This document shows positions 34,392-42,809 of a DNA stretch of 64,000 nucleotides, one piece after another. Below the pieces are notes generated by a model, which saw only the letters and a program-made list of their open reading frames with translations, was not told where the DNA came from and made no database searches. How positions within the stretch are numbered: the stretch's first letter is position 1; every line of letters starts with the position of its first letter. Both the position numbers and the translations under genes were made by a program. The DNA comes from a virus, in the IMG/VR virus record IMGVR_UViG_3300007352_000001, positions 1 to 64,000 of that record; one strand, written 5' to 3'.

Positions 34392-34679
34392 ATGGCAACC
34401 ATTCTCGTTCCCGGACAAGTTCCGAAGCGCGCGACCGACGGCCAGCCGCTGGCGTCGTCGAGCGACCTGAAGCCGCGATCGGAGGGGCCAGTCACGCCCT
34501 CCCAGCCGCTGCAGGTCGGCGACATCGTCGACACCAAGGACAACCGTCGTGCGCAAGTCGTCGCTGTGTCTGGGCAGCGCGCGACGCTGCTCTTCGAGCA
34601 CCTCGACCACACCGGCTACGGCGACGGCTTGATCACCGTCGACGCGTCCGGCTCGACCGGTTCGACGGGGCCGCTGTAA
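34392..34679 (+). CDS. Small protein, paralog of 31680-31964
   Basis: A 95-aa protein after ACGGAGGGAAC. The C-terminal half QPLQVGDIVDTKDNRRAQVV, RATLLFEHLDHT and ITVDASGSTGS matches the beta-rich half of the protein at 31680. It precedes the protease gene. Function unknown, probably structural. Confidence 0.6.
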   Translation: MATILVPGQVPKRATDGQPLASSSDLKPRSEGPVTPSQPLQVGDIVDTKDNRRAQVVAVSGQRATLLFEHLDHTGYGDGLITVDASGSTGSTGPL

Positions 34680-34683
34680 GCCC

Positions 34684-36294
34684 ATGTCGGATCCCGTTAC
34701 CTCCCCGCTCCTGCTGGAGGAGACGCGCATCTTCACGCCCCAGATCGTGGAGCGCGCAACGCCCGGTGGTCGTCTGCGACTGCAAGGCATCTACCAGCTC
34801 GGCGAGGTCGTCAACCAGAACAAGCGTCGGTACCCGAACCCGCTCTGGGATCGGTTGCTGGGGGAAGGTTCCGCGTTTCAGAACCGCGTCCGCGCTCGCC
34901 GTGTACTCGGCGAACTCGGGCACCCCAAGGACGGCAAGACGCTCCTCGAACGCGTCTCGCACCTGATCACCAAGACCTGGATCGACCCCAACGGGCGGCG
35001 TGACTGTCTCGCCTGCGAGCAGAGCCTCAACCCCGGCCACTACCACGTCATGGCCGAGGAAGAGGTGCTCAACACGCCGCACGGGAAGATCCTGGGCGAA
35101 CTCTACGAAGCTCAGGTCGAAACCGGCGTTTCCTCGCGTGGCCGCGGCACGCTCGTCCCGATGGGCGAGTACTCCAACGTCAACGACGACTACGCCATGG
35201 AGACCTTTGACCACGTGCTCGATCCGAGCACGCCTGGTGCGATGCCGCGCGTCGTGTCCGAGAACGTCGTCGGCGTCATCTCCCGCTTCGCCAACTGCGA
35301 CGCCACCCCTGCGGAACTGCAGGGGTACCGTTCCATCCTGGCTGAGGTGACCGAATCGGCCGCGCCCGAGATCCGTTCCAACGCCCACGCGGTGATGGAA
35401 GCGATCGAGGTGCGTCTTGCCAACGCGAGTCGTGGACAGGTGCAGTGCTCGGTGCCGGCGTCGGCACCCCTGCTGCACATGTCCGACAGTGATTCTCGCG
35501 TCGAGTCCCCTCTCGCCGCAACCCCAACCCTGGAGGCACGCATGACCATCACCAAGGACCTGCCCGAGGTCCGTGCGATTGTCGCCGAGGCCGTCCGCGA
35601 GCACGAGGCATCGCTCCGCACGCAGTTTGACACCGCCATGTCCGAGATGGTCGCGACGGTGGAGAGCCTGCAGCAGGAGCTGCTCGCGTCGCAGCAGCGC
35701 AATGAGGCTGCTGACCTCGTCGGCAATGAGCTGGTCTCCCAGCTCAAGGAAACGAATCTGAAGCTCACGGCGTACTCGACCGCGAACAGCGGTGGGCATG
35801 ACGTGCTGCAGAAGTTCGACACCGCCAAGGGCGTGATCGAGGAACTCATCGAGCACGTCCGCAGCCTGCGCTACGCCGAGGCCCGCGCCGATGCGGCCGA
35901 GCGTCTCCTCTCCGAGGTGGTCGCTCGCACGCAGCGCGAGCATCTGATGGCGCACGTCGACCGCCTGCTCCAGGTGGTCCCCGAAGAGCACGTCGGCCGC
36001 GTGAAGCCGTTCCTCACCGAGGCGAGCAGCATCGCCGAGGCGAACCGTCGCTTCTCCACCGTCACCGCCGCGCTCATCACCGAGGCGCCGGAGACCGAAC
36101 AGCCGGCCGCGGTGCGTACCGACGGCGCACTCCCGCCGACCGCGGGACACCACGCCGCCGCCCTCACCGAGTCGACCACGCTCGTCGGCACTCCTACCCA
36201 GGGGACGCAGGCCGGGCAGCAGGTCAACGAGAGCGTGAACATCACCCGCGCGATGGTGCGCCGGCTGTCCGGCCGCACCGCCGTCGGCGCGTAA
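34684..36294 (+). CDS. Prohead maturation protease fused to scaffold/core protein
   Basis: A 536-aa protein. Its N-terminal ~200 residues resemble T4 gp21-type prohead proteases, with GELGHP (a His candidate) and GVSSRGRG (a Ser/Arg motif), which fit the His/Ser arrangement of that family. From about residue 280 on the chain becomes charged, helical and coiled-coil-like (MSEMVATVESLQQELLASQQ; AEARADAAERLLSEVVAR), like a scaffold core protein. It lies directly before the major capsid gene. Fused protease-scaffold proteins are known in other phages. Confidence 0.75.
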   Translation: MSDPVTSPLLLEETRIFTPQIVERATPGGRLRLQGIYQLGEVVNQNKRRYPNPLWDRLLGEGSAFQNRVRARRVLGELGHPKDGKTLLERVSHLITKTWIDPNGRRDCLACEQSLNPGHYHVMAEEEVLNTPHGKILGELYEAQVETGVSSRGRGTLVPMGEYSNVNDDYAMETFDHVLDPSTPGAMPRVVSENVVGVISRFANCDATPAELQGYRSILAEVTESAAPEIRSNAHAVMEAIEVRLANASRGQVQCSVPASAPLLHMSDSDSRVESPLAATPTLEARMTITKDLPEVRAIVAEAVREHEASLRTQFDTAMSEMVATVESLQQELLASQQRNEAADLVGNELVSQLKETNLKLTAYSTANSGGHDVLQKFDTAKGVIEELIEHVRSLRYAEARADAAERLLSEVVARTQREHLMAHVDRLLQVVPEEHVGRVKPFLTEASSIAEANRRFSTVTAALITEAPETEQPAAVRTDGALPPTAGHHAAALTESTTLVGTPTQGTQAGQQVNESVNITRAMVRRLSGRTAVGA

Positions 36295-36333
36295 GCGCCA
36301 GGTGCGTTCACCCAACCCCCAACGAGGTACTAC

Positions 36334-37860
36334 ATGATCACTGCCAATCTGGTGGAACAGACGAGTGGTCGTGGCCTGAGCGACAACTTCCTGTCGCTGG
36401 GTCGCGTCCTCTCCGAGGAGCGCTGGGCCGACTACTGCAACGACCCCGAGATCCCCATCGCAGAAGACGCGACCCGCTACGGTCTCGCGTGCATGCTGGA
36501 GAATCTCGATCGCTTCCTCGGTCAACTCGACGAGACCACGCGCGCGGTCGCGATCGGCGACTTCCAGAAGTACGCCTTCCCCCTCGTCCGCGCCATCTTC
36601 CCTGAACTCGTCGCGAACAGCCTGGTGTCGGTGCAGCCGATGCTCGGCCCCACGAGCCTGATCTTCTACCTGGACTTCGTCTACGGGACGAACAAGGGCT
36701 CGGTGCGTCGCGGTGACACCGCCTTCTCGGCGGTGGCGCGCGGCCCGAACAACCCATCGTACACCTCGCCGAACGTCGACGAGGAGCAGGTCGCGACTGG
36801 CGACGGCACCACGGTGGCGTTCACCGCGAACATCTCCTTCACCCCGATCGTTCCGTCCTCGATCGTCATCACCGACGGCATCCAGGTCGTGACCGACAAC
36901 GGGGCGGGCGGTGTGACCGGCGACGCGTCGGCCGGCTCGGTCAACTACGCCAACGGGTCGCTGGCCGTCACCTTCAGCTCGGCGCCGTCGTCGGGCACCC
37001 CGATCACCGTGTCGTACACGTACGACATGGAAGCCAACCCCCTCCTGCCGGAGATGGACCTGGTGCTGCAGAGCACCCCGGTCATGGCCCGGCCGCGCAA
37101 GCTCAAGACCAAGTGGTCGCTGGAGGCGGCGTTCAACCTCCGCTCGCTGCATGGTCTGGAGGCTGAGGTCGAGTTGACTTCGGCCGTCGGCAGCGAGATC
37201 CGCTTCGAGATCGACCGCGAGGTCATTCTCGATCTGCAGAAGCTCGCGGGCGCGGGCTCGGTGTTCTGGAACAAGGACCTGCCGCAGGGCGTGTCCTTCA
37301 CCGAGCAGAAGCTGTCGATCATCGACACCTTCGTCACCGCCTCGAACCTCATCCACAAGACGACTGGTCGCGGCACCGCCACCTGGATCCTCGGTGGCGA
37401 GGGCGTGGCCAACGTCATCGAGACTCTGCCCGGCTTCGTGCCGACGCCGGGTCTCCCGAGCGGTCTCGTCAAGGGCGTGTACCGCGCGGGCCGTCTGAAC
37501 GGGCGCTGGGACTTCTTCAAGGACCCGTTCTACACGGACAACTTCTTCATGATGGGCTACAAGGGCATGAGCTTCCTGGAAGCCGGCTACGTGTACGCCC
37601 CGTACATCCCGCTCTACACCACGCCGACGATCGTCCTGGACGACTTCATCGCGCGCAAGGGTCTCGCCACGCAGTACGGCAAGAAGGCGGTGAACCCGCT
37701 CTTCTACGTCACCGGTGAGGTCGACCGCGGTCTCGCTCTGGAGACCAAGGCTGGTGTCGCCGCGGGCACCATCTCGTCGAGCGGTCAGGCCGTCCTGACC
37801 CACGGTTCGGCGAAGGAAGACCTCGGCCTGGCAACGGGCCGCGGCGTCTTCGGCATCTGA
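36334..37860 (+). CDS. Major capsid protein (T4 gp23-like)
   Basis: A 508-aa protein after CGAGG. FPLVRAIFPELVANSLVSVQ, then PMLGPTSLIFYLDFVYG, matches the conserved gp23-family block (RxxP.LIA...VQPM..PTG.IF). The C-terminal half (WSLEAAFNLRSLHGLEAEVE; LGGEGVANVIE) also fits. Residues about 150-231 form a beta-rich insertion absent from the core, related to the decoration-like protein at 32656. It is the main shell subunit and is expected to be cleaved by the upstream protease. Confidence 0.88.
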   Translation: MITANLVEQTSGRGLSDNFLSLGRVLSEERWADYCNDPEIPIAEDATRYGLACMLENLDRFLGQLDETTRAVAIGDFQKYAFPLVRAIFPELVANSLVSVQPMLGPTSLIFYLDFVYGTNKGSVRRGDTAFSAVARGPNNPSYTSPNVDEEQVATGDGTTVAFTANISFTPIVPSSIVITDGIQVVTDNGAGGVTGDASAGSVNYANGSLAVTFSSAPSSGTPITVSYTYDMEANPLLPEMDLVLQSTPVMARPRKLKTKWSLEAAFNLRSLHGLEAEVELTSAVGSEIRFEIDREVILDLQKLAGAGSVFWNKDLPQGVSFTEQKLSIIDTFVTASNLIHKTTGRGTATWILGGEGVANVIETLPGFVPTPGLPSGLVKGVYRAGRLNGRWDFFKDPFYTDNFFMMGYKGMSFLEAGYVYAPYIPLYTTPTIVLDDFIARKGLATQYGKKAVNPLFYVTGEVDRGLALETKAGVAAGTISSSGQAVLTHGSAKEDLGLATGRGVFGI

Positions 37861-37868
37861 TCGAAGCG

Positions 37869-37900
37869 GGAGGTGGGCTCGCTTCGGTGAGTCCACCTCC
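37869..37900 (+). terminator. Hairpin after major capsid gene
   Basis: GGAGGTGG (37869-37876) pairs with CCACCTCC (37893-37900), extended by a wobble and CTC/GAG to a 12-bp stem with an 8-nt loop. The following bases are C/T-rich but lack a T run, so it may terminate weakly, process or stabilise the capsid transcript. Confidence 0.4.
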
Positions 37901-37925
37901 GTCCTTCCCCACCACGGAGGATTAC

Positions 37926-38264
37926 ATGGATCCAAGCAACAGCGGCGAGTGGATCAAGCTCTTCTCCACGCTCGACATGGGCGTGATGGTCGCCATCGGC
38001 ATCATCGCTCTGATCTGCGAGCGCGCCTCGAAGGTCAACGACGCCATGGCCCTCCTGATCCCGCTCGCTCTCGGCACCGCCTGGGGCATGCTCGAAGCGT
38101 CGCAGCAAGGCTGGGGAGAACCGTACGTGATCGCCAAGGGGGCGCTCATGAACGGCGCCGGTGCCTCAGTCGCCGCGCAGCTCGTCAGCCAGGGCTGGGA
38201 CAAGTTCATCGAGAAGGTCTCAGGCAGCAAGACGACTCCTCCACCGCCACCGCCTGGCGCGTAA
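37926..38264 (+). CDS. Small membrane protein, holin-like
   Basis: A 112-aa protein with predicted helices MVAIGIIALICERA and MALLIPLALGTAWGML, and a third weakly hydrophobic stretch, ending in a Pro-rich tail (TTPPPPPPGA). Two or three membrane spans with a polar tail are consistent with a holin. It is followed by two further membrane proteins. A lysis role is inferred only. Confidence 0.5.
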   Translation: MDPSNSGEWIKLFSTLDMGVMVAIGIIALICERASKVNDAMALLIPLALGTAWGMLEASQQGWGEPYVIAKGALMNGAGASVAAQLVSQGWDKFIEKVSGSKTTPPPPPPGA

Positions 38265-38277
38265 CACCGGACGACCC

Positions 38278-38796
38278 ATGTCGTTCATCAACTGGCTATT
38301 CCAGTCCGACTGGATGCCGCACCGCTACTGTGTGCTCGGCAACCCGTGGCTGGTGTGGCCGCAGGTGATCGCGGACGCCATCATCGCCTTGTCGTTCATC
38401 ACGATGCCCTTCGCGATTGCCCAGTTCGTCAACAAGAACCATGAGAAGCTCGTGGCAGCGGGCATCGGGTTCGTCCGGCTCTTCGCGCTGCTGGAACTGT
38501 TCATGTTCTGTTGCGGCGTCCGGCACCTCGTGCAGGTCTACACCATGTTCGTCGGCGCCTACGTGCTCGATGAGATGGTCACCCTCGTCACCGCCTGCTT
38601 CGCACTCCCCACAGCGGTCGCCGTGTTCTGGGGCGTCTCACGGGCCAACTTCATGTGGGCGGACTCGCTCGTCATCGAGCGGTTGGAACGGGCCATGACC
38701 CGATTGGCGGGGATCATCGTGCGCATTCGTCCGAAGAGCACCATCATTCCACAACCCGACACCATCATCACCCATGAGACGGCCCCCTCCCCATGA
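38278..38796 (+). CDS. Membrane protein like the ethylene-binding domain of ETR1
   Basis: A 172-aa protein with three predicted membrane helices. Helix 1 (DAIIALSFITMPFAIAQFV) follows the ETR1 pattern DFFIAIAYFSIPLELIYFV, keeping Asp (D33) and Pro (P44); ETR1 Tyr32 is Phe here. Helix 2 ends in CGVRH, matching the copper-binding Cys-x3-His (C65, H69 in ETR1; C79, H83 here). No kinase or GAF domain follows; the tail is short and basic. Copper or small-ligand sensing is inferred from this pattern; a holin-like pore is the alternative. Confidence 0.6.
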   Translation: MSFINWLFQSDWMPHRYCVLGNPWLVWPQVIADAIIALSFITMPFAIAQFVNKNHEKLVAAGIGFVRLFALLELFMFCCGVRHLVQVYTMFVGAYVLDEMVTLVTACFALPTAVAVFWGVSRANFMWADSLVIERLERAMTRLAGIIVRIRPKSTIIPQPDTIITHETAPSP

Positions 38797-39269
38797 CCGA
38801 GCAGTCGTCGACCGACCTGGAGTTGGTCGAGGACTTCGCCATCGTCGCCCAGGACTTGCGCGAGGCTGTGACGCAGCTGCGCCGGCTGAACGCCTCTCCT
38901 CCCCCACCGGCCGAGGAGAAGACCTGGAAGCAAGTGATGGTGAACGTCCTCGGCACCATCATCGCGTCGCTGCTCTCCGCAGCGTTCGGCGCCTACCTCG
39001 GGCTCGCCGTGAAGATGGGACAGATCGACCGTATCCTTGAAGATCTCGCCAAGACCGACACGCGTCACGCCGAGGAAGCGGAGCAGTTCGAGCAGCGCGC
39101 TTCGCGCGACCAAGAAGACACCCAACGCATCATCGACGACCTGCGCTCCAAGCAACAGGACCTTGTCGCTGAGGTGGTGGGATTGAAGTCCACTGACCGG
39201 CTGCACGAGCGGGAACTCGACTCGTATGAGCGCCGGCTCGCCACCGTGGAGTCCCGGCCGCACAAATGA
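38793..39269 (+). CDS. Single-span membrane protein with coiled coil
   Basis: A 158-aa protein: N-terminal charged helix, a Pro spacer, one membrane span (VNVLGTIIASLLSAAFGAYLG), then a long heptad-like charged helix (ILEDLAKTDTRHAEEAEQF ... RSKQQDLVAEVV). The layout fits a spanin-like, sensor or host-membrane adaptor. It is cotranscribed with the two preceding membrane proteins (ATGA overlap). Confidence 0.55.
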   Translation: MTEQSSTDLELVEDFAIVAQDLREAVTQLRRLNASPPPPAEEKTWKQVMVNVLGTIIASLLSAAFGAYLGLAVKMGQIDRILEDLAKTDTRHAEEAEQFEQRASRDQEDTQRIIDDLRSKQQDLVAEVVGLKSTDRLHERELDSYERRLATVESRPHK

Positions 39270-40003
39270 CCGACGTTCAGCCGCTCCTCCAACCGAAGAA
39301 GCTCGTCGAGGACGACCTCAAGACCTACGTCTTGCACATGCTCGGTGCGCCGTTCGTCACCGTCGAGGTCAAGCCCGAGCAGATCACCACGTTCATCACG
39401 AGCGGCCTGGAGCGGTACTCGCGCCTGATGCCCAAGCTCCGCTACTTCTCGATCCCAGCGTTTGCCGGCATCCAGGAGTACGAGCTGCCGCGCGACACCA
39501 TCGGCTTCGGTGTGTGCGACGTGATGATCCCGCGCCTCGATCCGATCGCGCCATTGCTGCTGAGCAGCGGCCCGCGCCTCGACATTTTCGGCTACCGGTA
39601 CTCCTACCCCTACCGCGACATCTCCGAGCTGTACATCGACTACTTCTACTTCAAGGAAGCCACGCGCATCCTCTCGGCCGACTTCGACTGGGAGTACCTC
39701 GATGGCGCAATCCGCATCCATCCGAAGCCTGACGAGCCGTTCCCGCTGACCTACGTGAGCGCGTTCCCGCGCGACCTCGACTCGTTTCCCGCGGACGACT
39801 TCGACTGGTTGAAGGACTACGTGCTCGGCAGCGTGAAGGTGGCCGTCGGTCATGCGCGCCGGAAGTTCGGCACGATTCCTGGTGCGCAGACCGGGCAACA
39901 GCTCGACGGCGCGCAGATGATCAGCGAAGGCATGCAGATGGTGAAGGACGCGGAAGAAGACCTGCTGCTCCGTACGCCGCCCTTCCCGCTGTGGCGTACC
40001 TGA
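39266..40003 (+). CDS. Neck/head-completion protein
   Basis: A 245-aa protein. LKTYVLHMLGAPFVTVEV, ITSGLERYSRLMP and a C-terminal DYVLGSVKVAVGHARRKFG ... LDGAQMISEGMQMVKDAEED match the layout of neck proteins seen in large T4-like phages (LGaPvxxVE; Kfg.ipg...ldG..misEG). Such proteins close the portal vertex and join head to tail. It sits just after the membrane genes and before a second neck protein. Confidence 0.65.
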   Translation: MTDVQPLLQPKKLVEDDLKTYVLHMLGAPFVTVEVKPEQITTFITSGLERYSRLMPKLRYFSIPAFAGIQEYELPRDTIGFGVCDVMIPRLDPIAPLLLSSGPRLDIFGYRYSYPYRDISELYIDYFYFKEATRILSADFDWEYLDGAIRIHPKPDEPFPLTYVSAFPRDLDSFPADDFDWLKDYVLGSVKVAVGHARRKFGTIPGAQTGQQLDGAQMISEGMQMVKDAEEDLLLRTPPFPLWRT

Positions 40004-40470
40004 TGCCGCCGATCGAAGAGACGCCGCAAAGCGTTCCCACCCAGGACGTGCCGCTGGCCGGTGGCCGGCAAGACCTGGAGTTCGTCATCACCACCAACGC
40101 CGAGCAGTTCACCTACCTCTACCCGGCACTGCGCTTCTTGCCGCTCGACCGCACGCGCGACTCCGACCCGCTCTACCGTGAGAAGGTGAAGCCGGTCTTC
40201 CTCGACCCGGTCACAATCCCGACCTACGTCGAGCTGCAGCCGCAGCTGAAGCTGCTCAAGCGCTTCGGGATCGAAGAAGAGCAGGAAGCGATCGCTGTGT
40301 GGTCCTGCCGGCACCTGAACCAGTACAAGCTCGATCCGAAGACGGGTGACCGCCTGCAGTACTTCAACATCCTCTTCGAGCTGTTGACCGTGAAGCTCAC
40401 CGACTACTTCCTCTCAACCCAGGTGCCGCTGAACAAGGTGGCGACCCTGAAGCAGGTGGCGCAACGATGA
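40003..40470 (+). CDS. Putative neck or head-tail connector protein
   Basis: A 155-aa protein (ATG 40003 by TGATG overlap; GTG 39991 is an alternative). It contains DPLYREKVKPVFLDPVTIPT, YVELQPQLKLLKRFGIEEEQ and a C-terminal LQYFNILFELLTVKLTDYF, a pattern seen in phage neck proteins. Position between neck and later structural genes supports this. Confidence 0.6.
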   Translation: MPPIEETPQSVPTQDVPLAGGRQDLEFVITTNAEQFTYLYPALRFLPLDRTRDSDPLYREKVKPVFLDPVTIPTYVELQPQLKLLKRFGIEEEQEAIAVWSCRHLNQYKLDPKTGDRLQYFNILFELLTVKLTDYFLSTQVPLNKVATLKQVAQR

Positions 40471-41729
40471 CGAATCCTCTCCGCGCGGTTGTGGATGCGA
40501 TCGCCAAGGACTACACGGCGTACTCGACCGGCGACGTCGACCGGATCAGCGGCGTGATTCGTCAACGGCTGGAGCGCACCCATCCGCACTTGGTGAGCGG
40601 GGCCACGAGCGGTTCTGTCGATGTGCACGTGCATGACCACTTCCGTGAGCGCGACGCGCGCCACCGCCGGCAGTTCTATCGCGAGGAGTTCGAGGGTATG
40701 GTGAGCCCGATCTGGGAAGGTGTGCTCAGCGAGATGCCGATCATCGGCGGGACCAGCTACAGCGACCATCCGCACCCCGAGGTGTACACGCACCTGGAGA
40801 ACGCGCGCCTGCGCGGCACGCGGCTGAAGATCACCTACGGCGACGTGAAGACTGGCCGTTCGTGGGAAGATCCCAGCGAGACCGAGCAGCTGAAGCGCCG
40901 GCCTGGCTGGATCCGCGCCTACGGCGCCCTCGGCAAGATCGGTCGGTCGATGGGACCGACGAAGATCCCTCTGGAGATCCCCACCGCGCGCTCGATGGGT
41001 GGCGGTGGGTTGCTCGTCAGCAACATCGTCAAGATCGAGCACGCCAACAAGAAGCACGGTGGTCTGATCTGGCAGCACCCCAAGTACCATGTCGGCAGCA
41101 ATCGCGTCGGCGACGCCAGCGCGGGCGGACCGCCAACGTCGGTGGGCGAAGCGATCCTACAGCGCATCATGTACGCACACGAGGACGTGCGCGACGTGAT
41201 CGAACAGCTGACGCGTCCCGACCTCGACGAGGCTGAGAAGCCGGCCGCGCGGTTGATCGACAGCGTGCGTCCGCACGATCGCGTCACCTATCTGATCCAC
41301 GCCGGCACCGGCCGCAACGGGCCGGAGTGGAAGCAGCACACCGGCCGGGTCGTCATGGTGAAGCCGAGCGGGCACGATCACCTGGTCGTCAACGGTGGTG
41401 GGCGCCACGGGACACCGCACGTGGTCACGCACGACACGCTGCTGAAGGTGCACACGCGCAAGGTCGACGGGCCGAGGCCGTTACCAGCCACTGCCAAGCG
41501 CGACCCACACGGCTTCAGCGAAGCCAAGGTGCGCGACACGGCCAACGAGCTGGGCTGCGAGCACTGCGGTGGGCGGGCGAAGTTCTCCTACGGCACCGCC
41601 GGCAAGATGCACTACGCGTGCACCACGCCAACATGTGGCAAGATCACCAGCAAGCGCGTGCTCGGGAGCGCAGGCGCGACCGCGGACCCGTACGGCTCGC
41701 GCTTCCTCGTCCCACCGTCGCGCCGATGA
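40467..41729 (+). CDS. Structural-region protein with C-terminal zinc ribbon
   Basis: A 420-aa protein. The middle is basic and His-rich (VDVHVHDHFRERDARHRRQF) and the end has CEHCGGRAKF ... CTTPTC, a zinc ribbon. It also contains PHDRVTYLIHAGTGRNGPEW, beta-like. No exact family was recognised. It shares overlapping starts with its neighbours, so it is part of the same morphogenesis transcript. Confidence 0.55.
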   Translation: MTNPLRAVVDAIAKDYTAYSTGDVDRISGVIRQRLERTHPHLVSGATSGSVDVHVHDHFRERDARHRRQFYREEFEGMVSPIWEGVLSEMPIIGGTSYSDHPHPEVYTHLENARLRGTRLKITYGDVKTGRSWEDPSETEQLKRRPGWIRAYGALGKIGRSMGPTKIPLEIPTARSMGGGGLLVSNIVKIEHANKKHGGLIWQHPKYHVGSNRVGDASAGGPPTSVGEAILQRIMYAHEDVRDVIEQLTRPDLDEAEKPAARLIDSVRPHDRVTYLIHAGTGRNGPEWKQHTGRVVMVKPSGHDHLVVNGGGRHGTPHVVTHDTLLKVHTRKVDGPRPLPATAKRDPHGFSEAKVRDTANELGCEHCGGRAKFSYGTAGKMHYACTTPTCGKITSKRVLGSAGATADPYGSRFLVPPSRR

Positions 41730-41920
41730 TGGTTCCCGACGCACCAGAACTCATTGACCAGTTGCTCTCAGTCGCACTGCGACTCGGCTGGCGCGTCGCG
41801 GTGCTGCCCAATCACCCCGGCGGCATGATCATGGGCACCGACGCGTACATGAACGCGGTGCAGGACGAACTCACCGGCGAGAAGCTCCAAGTCTACGAGC
41901 AAGTCGCCGGGCTCTGCTAG
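41726..41920 (+). CDS. Small hypothetical protein (64 aa)
   Basis: A helix-strand-helix small protein (LIDQLLSVALRLGWRVAVLP; GTDAYMNAVQDELTGEKL) starting by ATGA overlap. No motif. Confidence 0.55.
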   Translation: MMVPDAPELIDQLLSVALRLGWRVAVLPNHPGGMIMGTDAYMNAVQDELTGEKLQVYEQVAGLC

Positions 41921-41928
41921 GAGGATCC

Positions 41929-42132
41929 ATGGCCGGCCACGTCTACATGACGACGCAGTTCGCTCTGAGCGCACGGGTGCCGGGGATGCTGATCACCGAC
42001 GACCCCATCCGCGCAGGGTTCGACTGGCATCACCTCTACCGGGACCAGGTGAACCCTCGGCTGCGCCGGCTGCGCGAGCCCGAACGAACCCGCGAGTCCC
42101 TCGACCGTCTGCCCTACTACCAACGGGCGTGA
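41929..42132 (+). CDS. Small hypothetical protein (67 aa)
   Basis: A small protein after AGGAGGATCC. It has a short hydrophobic start then basic residues (LRRLREPERTRESLDRLPYY). It converges with a minus-strand gene. Confidence 0.55.
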   Translation: MAGHVYMTTQFALSARVPGMLITDDPIRAGFDWHHLYRDQVNPRLRRLREPERTRESLDRLPYYQRA

Positions 42133-42163
42133 GCAGAACAGGCCGAGACTGCGGGCACCCTTG

Positions 42164-42442
42164 CTACGAAGCGAGTAGCGAGCAGAAAAACTCGCGCTGT
42201 GGCTGGTCCAACTCCTGGACCTGGTCGTAGAGCGAGACGACTTGCGCAAGCCGCGGCGGCTGGTGGGCAACCCTCGGTTCGGTCCGGACCGTCGGCTTGA
42301 CCGTGAGCCGCCGCGCGGTCGCGCGCTTCGGCCCAGCTCCGTTGCCGGCGGTAGCCGCTGCCGCGCGACGTTTCGCGTGGCGCTCGGTGGCGAGCTTGCT
42401 CAAGTGCGCTCGCATCTCCTTGCTCATCCTGCGTCGTGCCAT
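42164..42442 (-). CDS. Small basic protein, likely DNA-binding
   Basis: A 92-aa protein preceded by a strong GAAGGAGGAAAC ribosome site. The N-terminal 35 residues are highly basic (MARRRMSKEMRAHLSKLATE; HAKRRAAA), followed by a Pro-containing linker and a short helix. It is the only minus-strand gene between 31 and 49 kb and faces a divergent operon across a 64-bp gap with a palindrome, so it may regulate it. Confidence 0.6.
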   Translation of the reverse strand: MARRRMSKEMRAHLSKLATERHAKRRAAAATAGNGAGPKRATARRLTVKPTVRTEPRVAHQPPRLAQVVSLYDQVQELDQPQREFFCSLLAS

Positions 42443-42459
42443 GTTTCCTCCTTCGCTGT

Positions 42460-42479
42460 GAGGTCCTAGTGCAGACCTC
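42460..42479. promoter_or_regulatory. GAGGTC palindrome between divergent genes
   Basis: GAGGTC (42460-42465) and GACCTC (42474-42479) form a perfect inverted repeat around an 8-nt spacer, in the gap between the basic protein (minus) and the plus operon. It could be an operator or a small hairpin. Confidence 0.35.
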
Positions 42480-42506
42480 TTCAGCCTATGTCTTGGCTAG
42501 GTGATC

Positions 42507-42809
42507 ATGCCAACTACGGTTCCGCAAGCCATCCAAGCGGTTTTGGACGGACATTCCACAAAAAGTCTGGTGGAAGCCCTCCTCGAAGGCCGCAAAATCA
42601 CCCGGTGGTGGCAGGCGCATGCTGGGGACCTCGTGACCGACATCACGATGGGACAACCGGCCGGCGTCGGGCGCGTGAAGCGCCAAGACAAGAATGCCCG
42701 CGTGGAAGTCGAGTGGCTGTCTCACCCGCACTACAAGGGCAGGACGTTCACGCACACCCAAGGGGAACTGCGGAAGCTGCGCAAGCCTGGGGAAGGGAGC
42801 CAGCAATGA
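42507..42809 (+). CDS. Small protein with N-terminal helical module
   Basis: A 100-aa protein (ATG 42507; a GTG lies six bases upstream). Residues 7-23, AIQAVLDGHSTKSLVEA, are the best copy of the recurring 17-residue module. A beta-rich domain follows (GRVKRQDKNARVEVEWL; YKGRTFTHTQGEL). It heads the plus operon 42507-47773. Confidence 0.65.
   Translation: MPTTVPQAIQAVLDGHSTKSLVEALLEGRKITRWWQAHAGDLVTDITMGQPAGVGRVKRQDKNARVEVEWLSHPHYKGRTFTHTQGELRKLRKPGEGSQQ

Noticed and set aside
34633-37935. A 1100-codon open frame on the minus strand opposite the protease and capsid genes
   Set aside because: Its sequence is Arg/Gly/Val/Ala/Asp-rich with poor protein-like order, and it is antisense to two clearly identified genes. 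High GC produces such long shadow frames.
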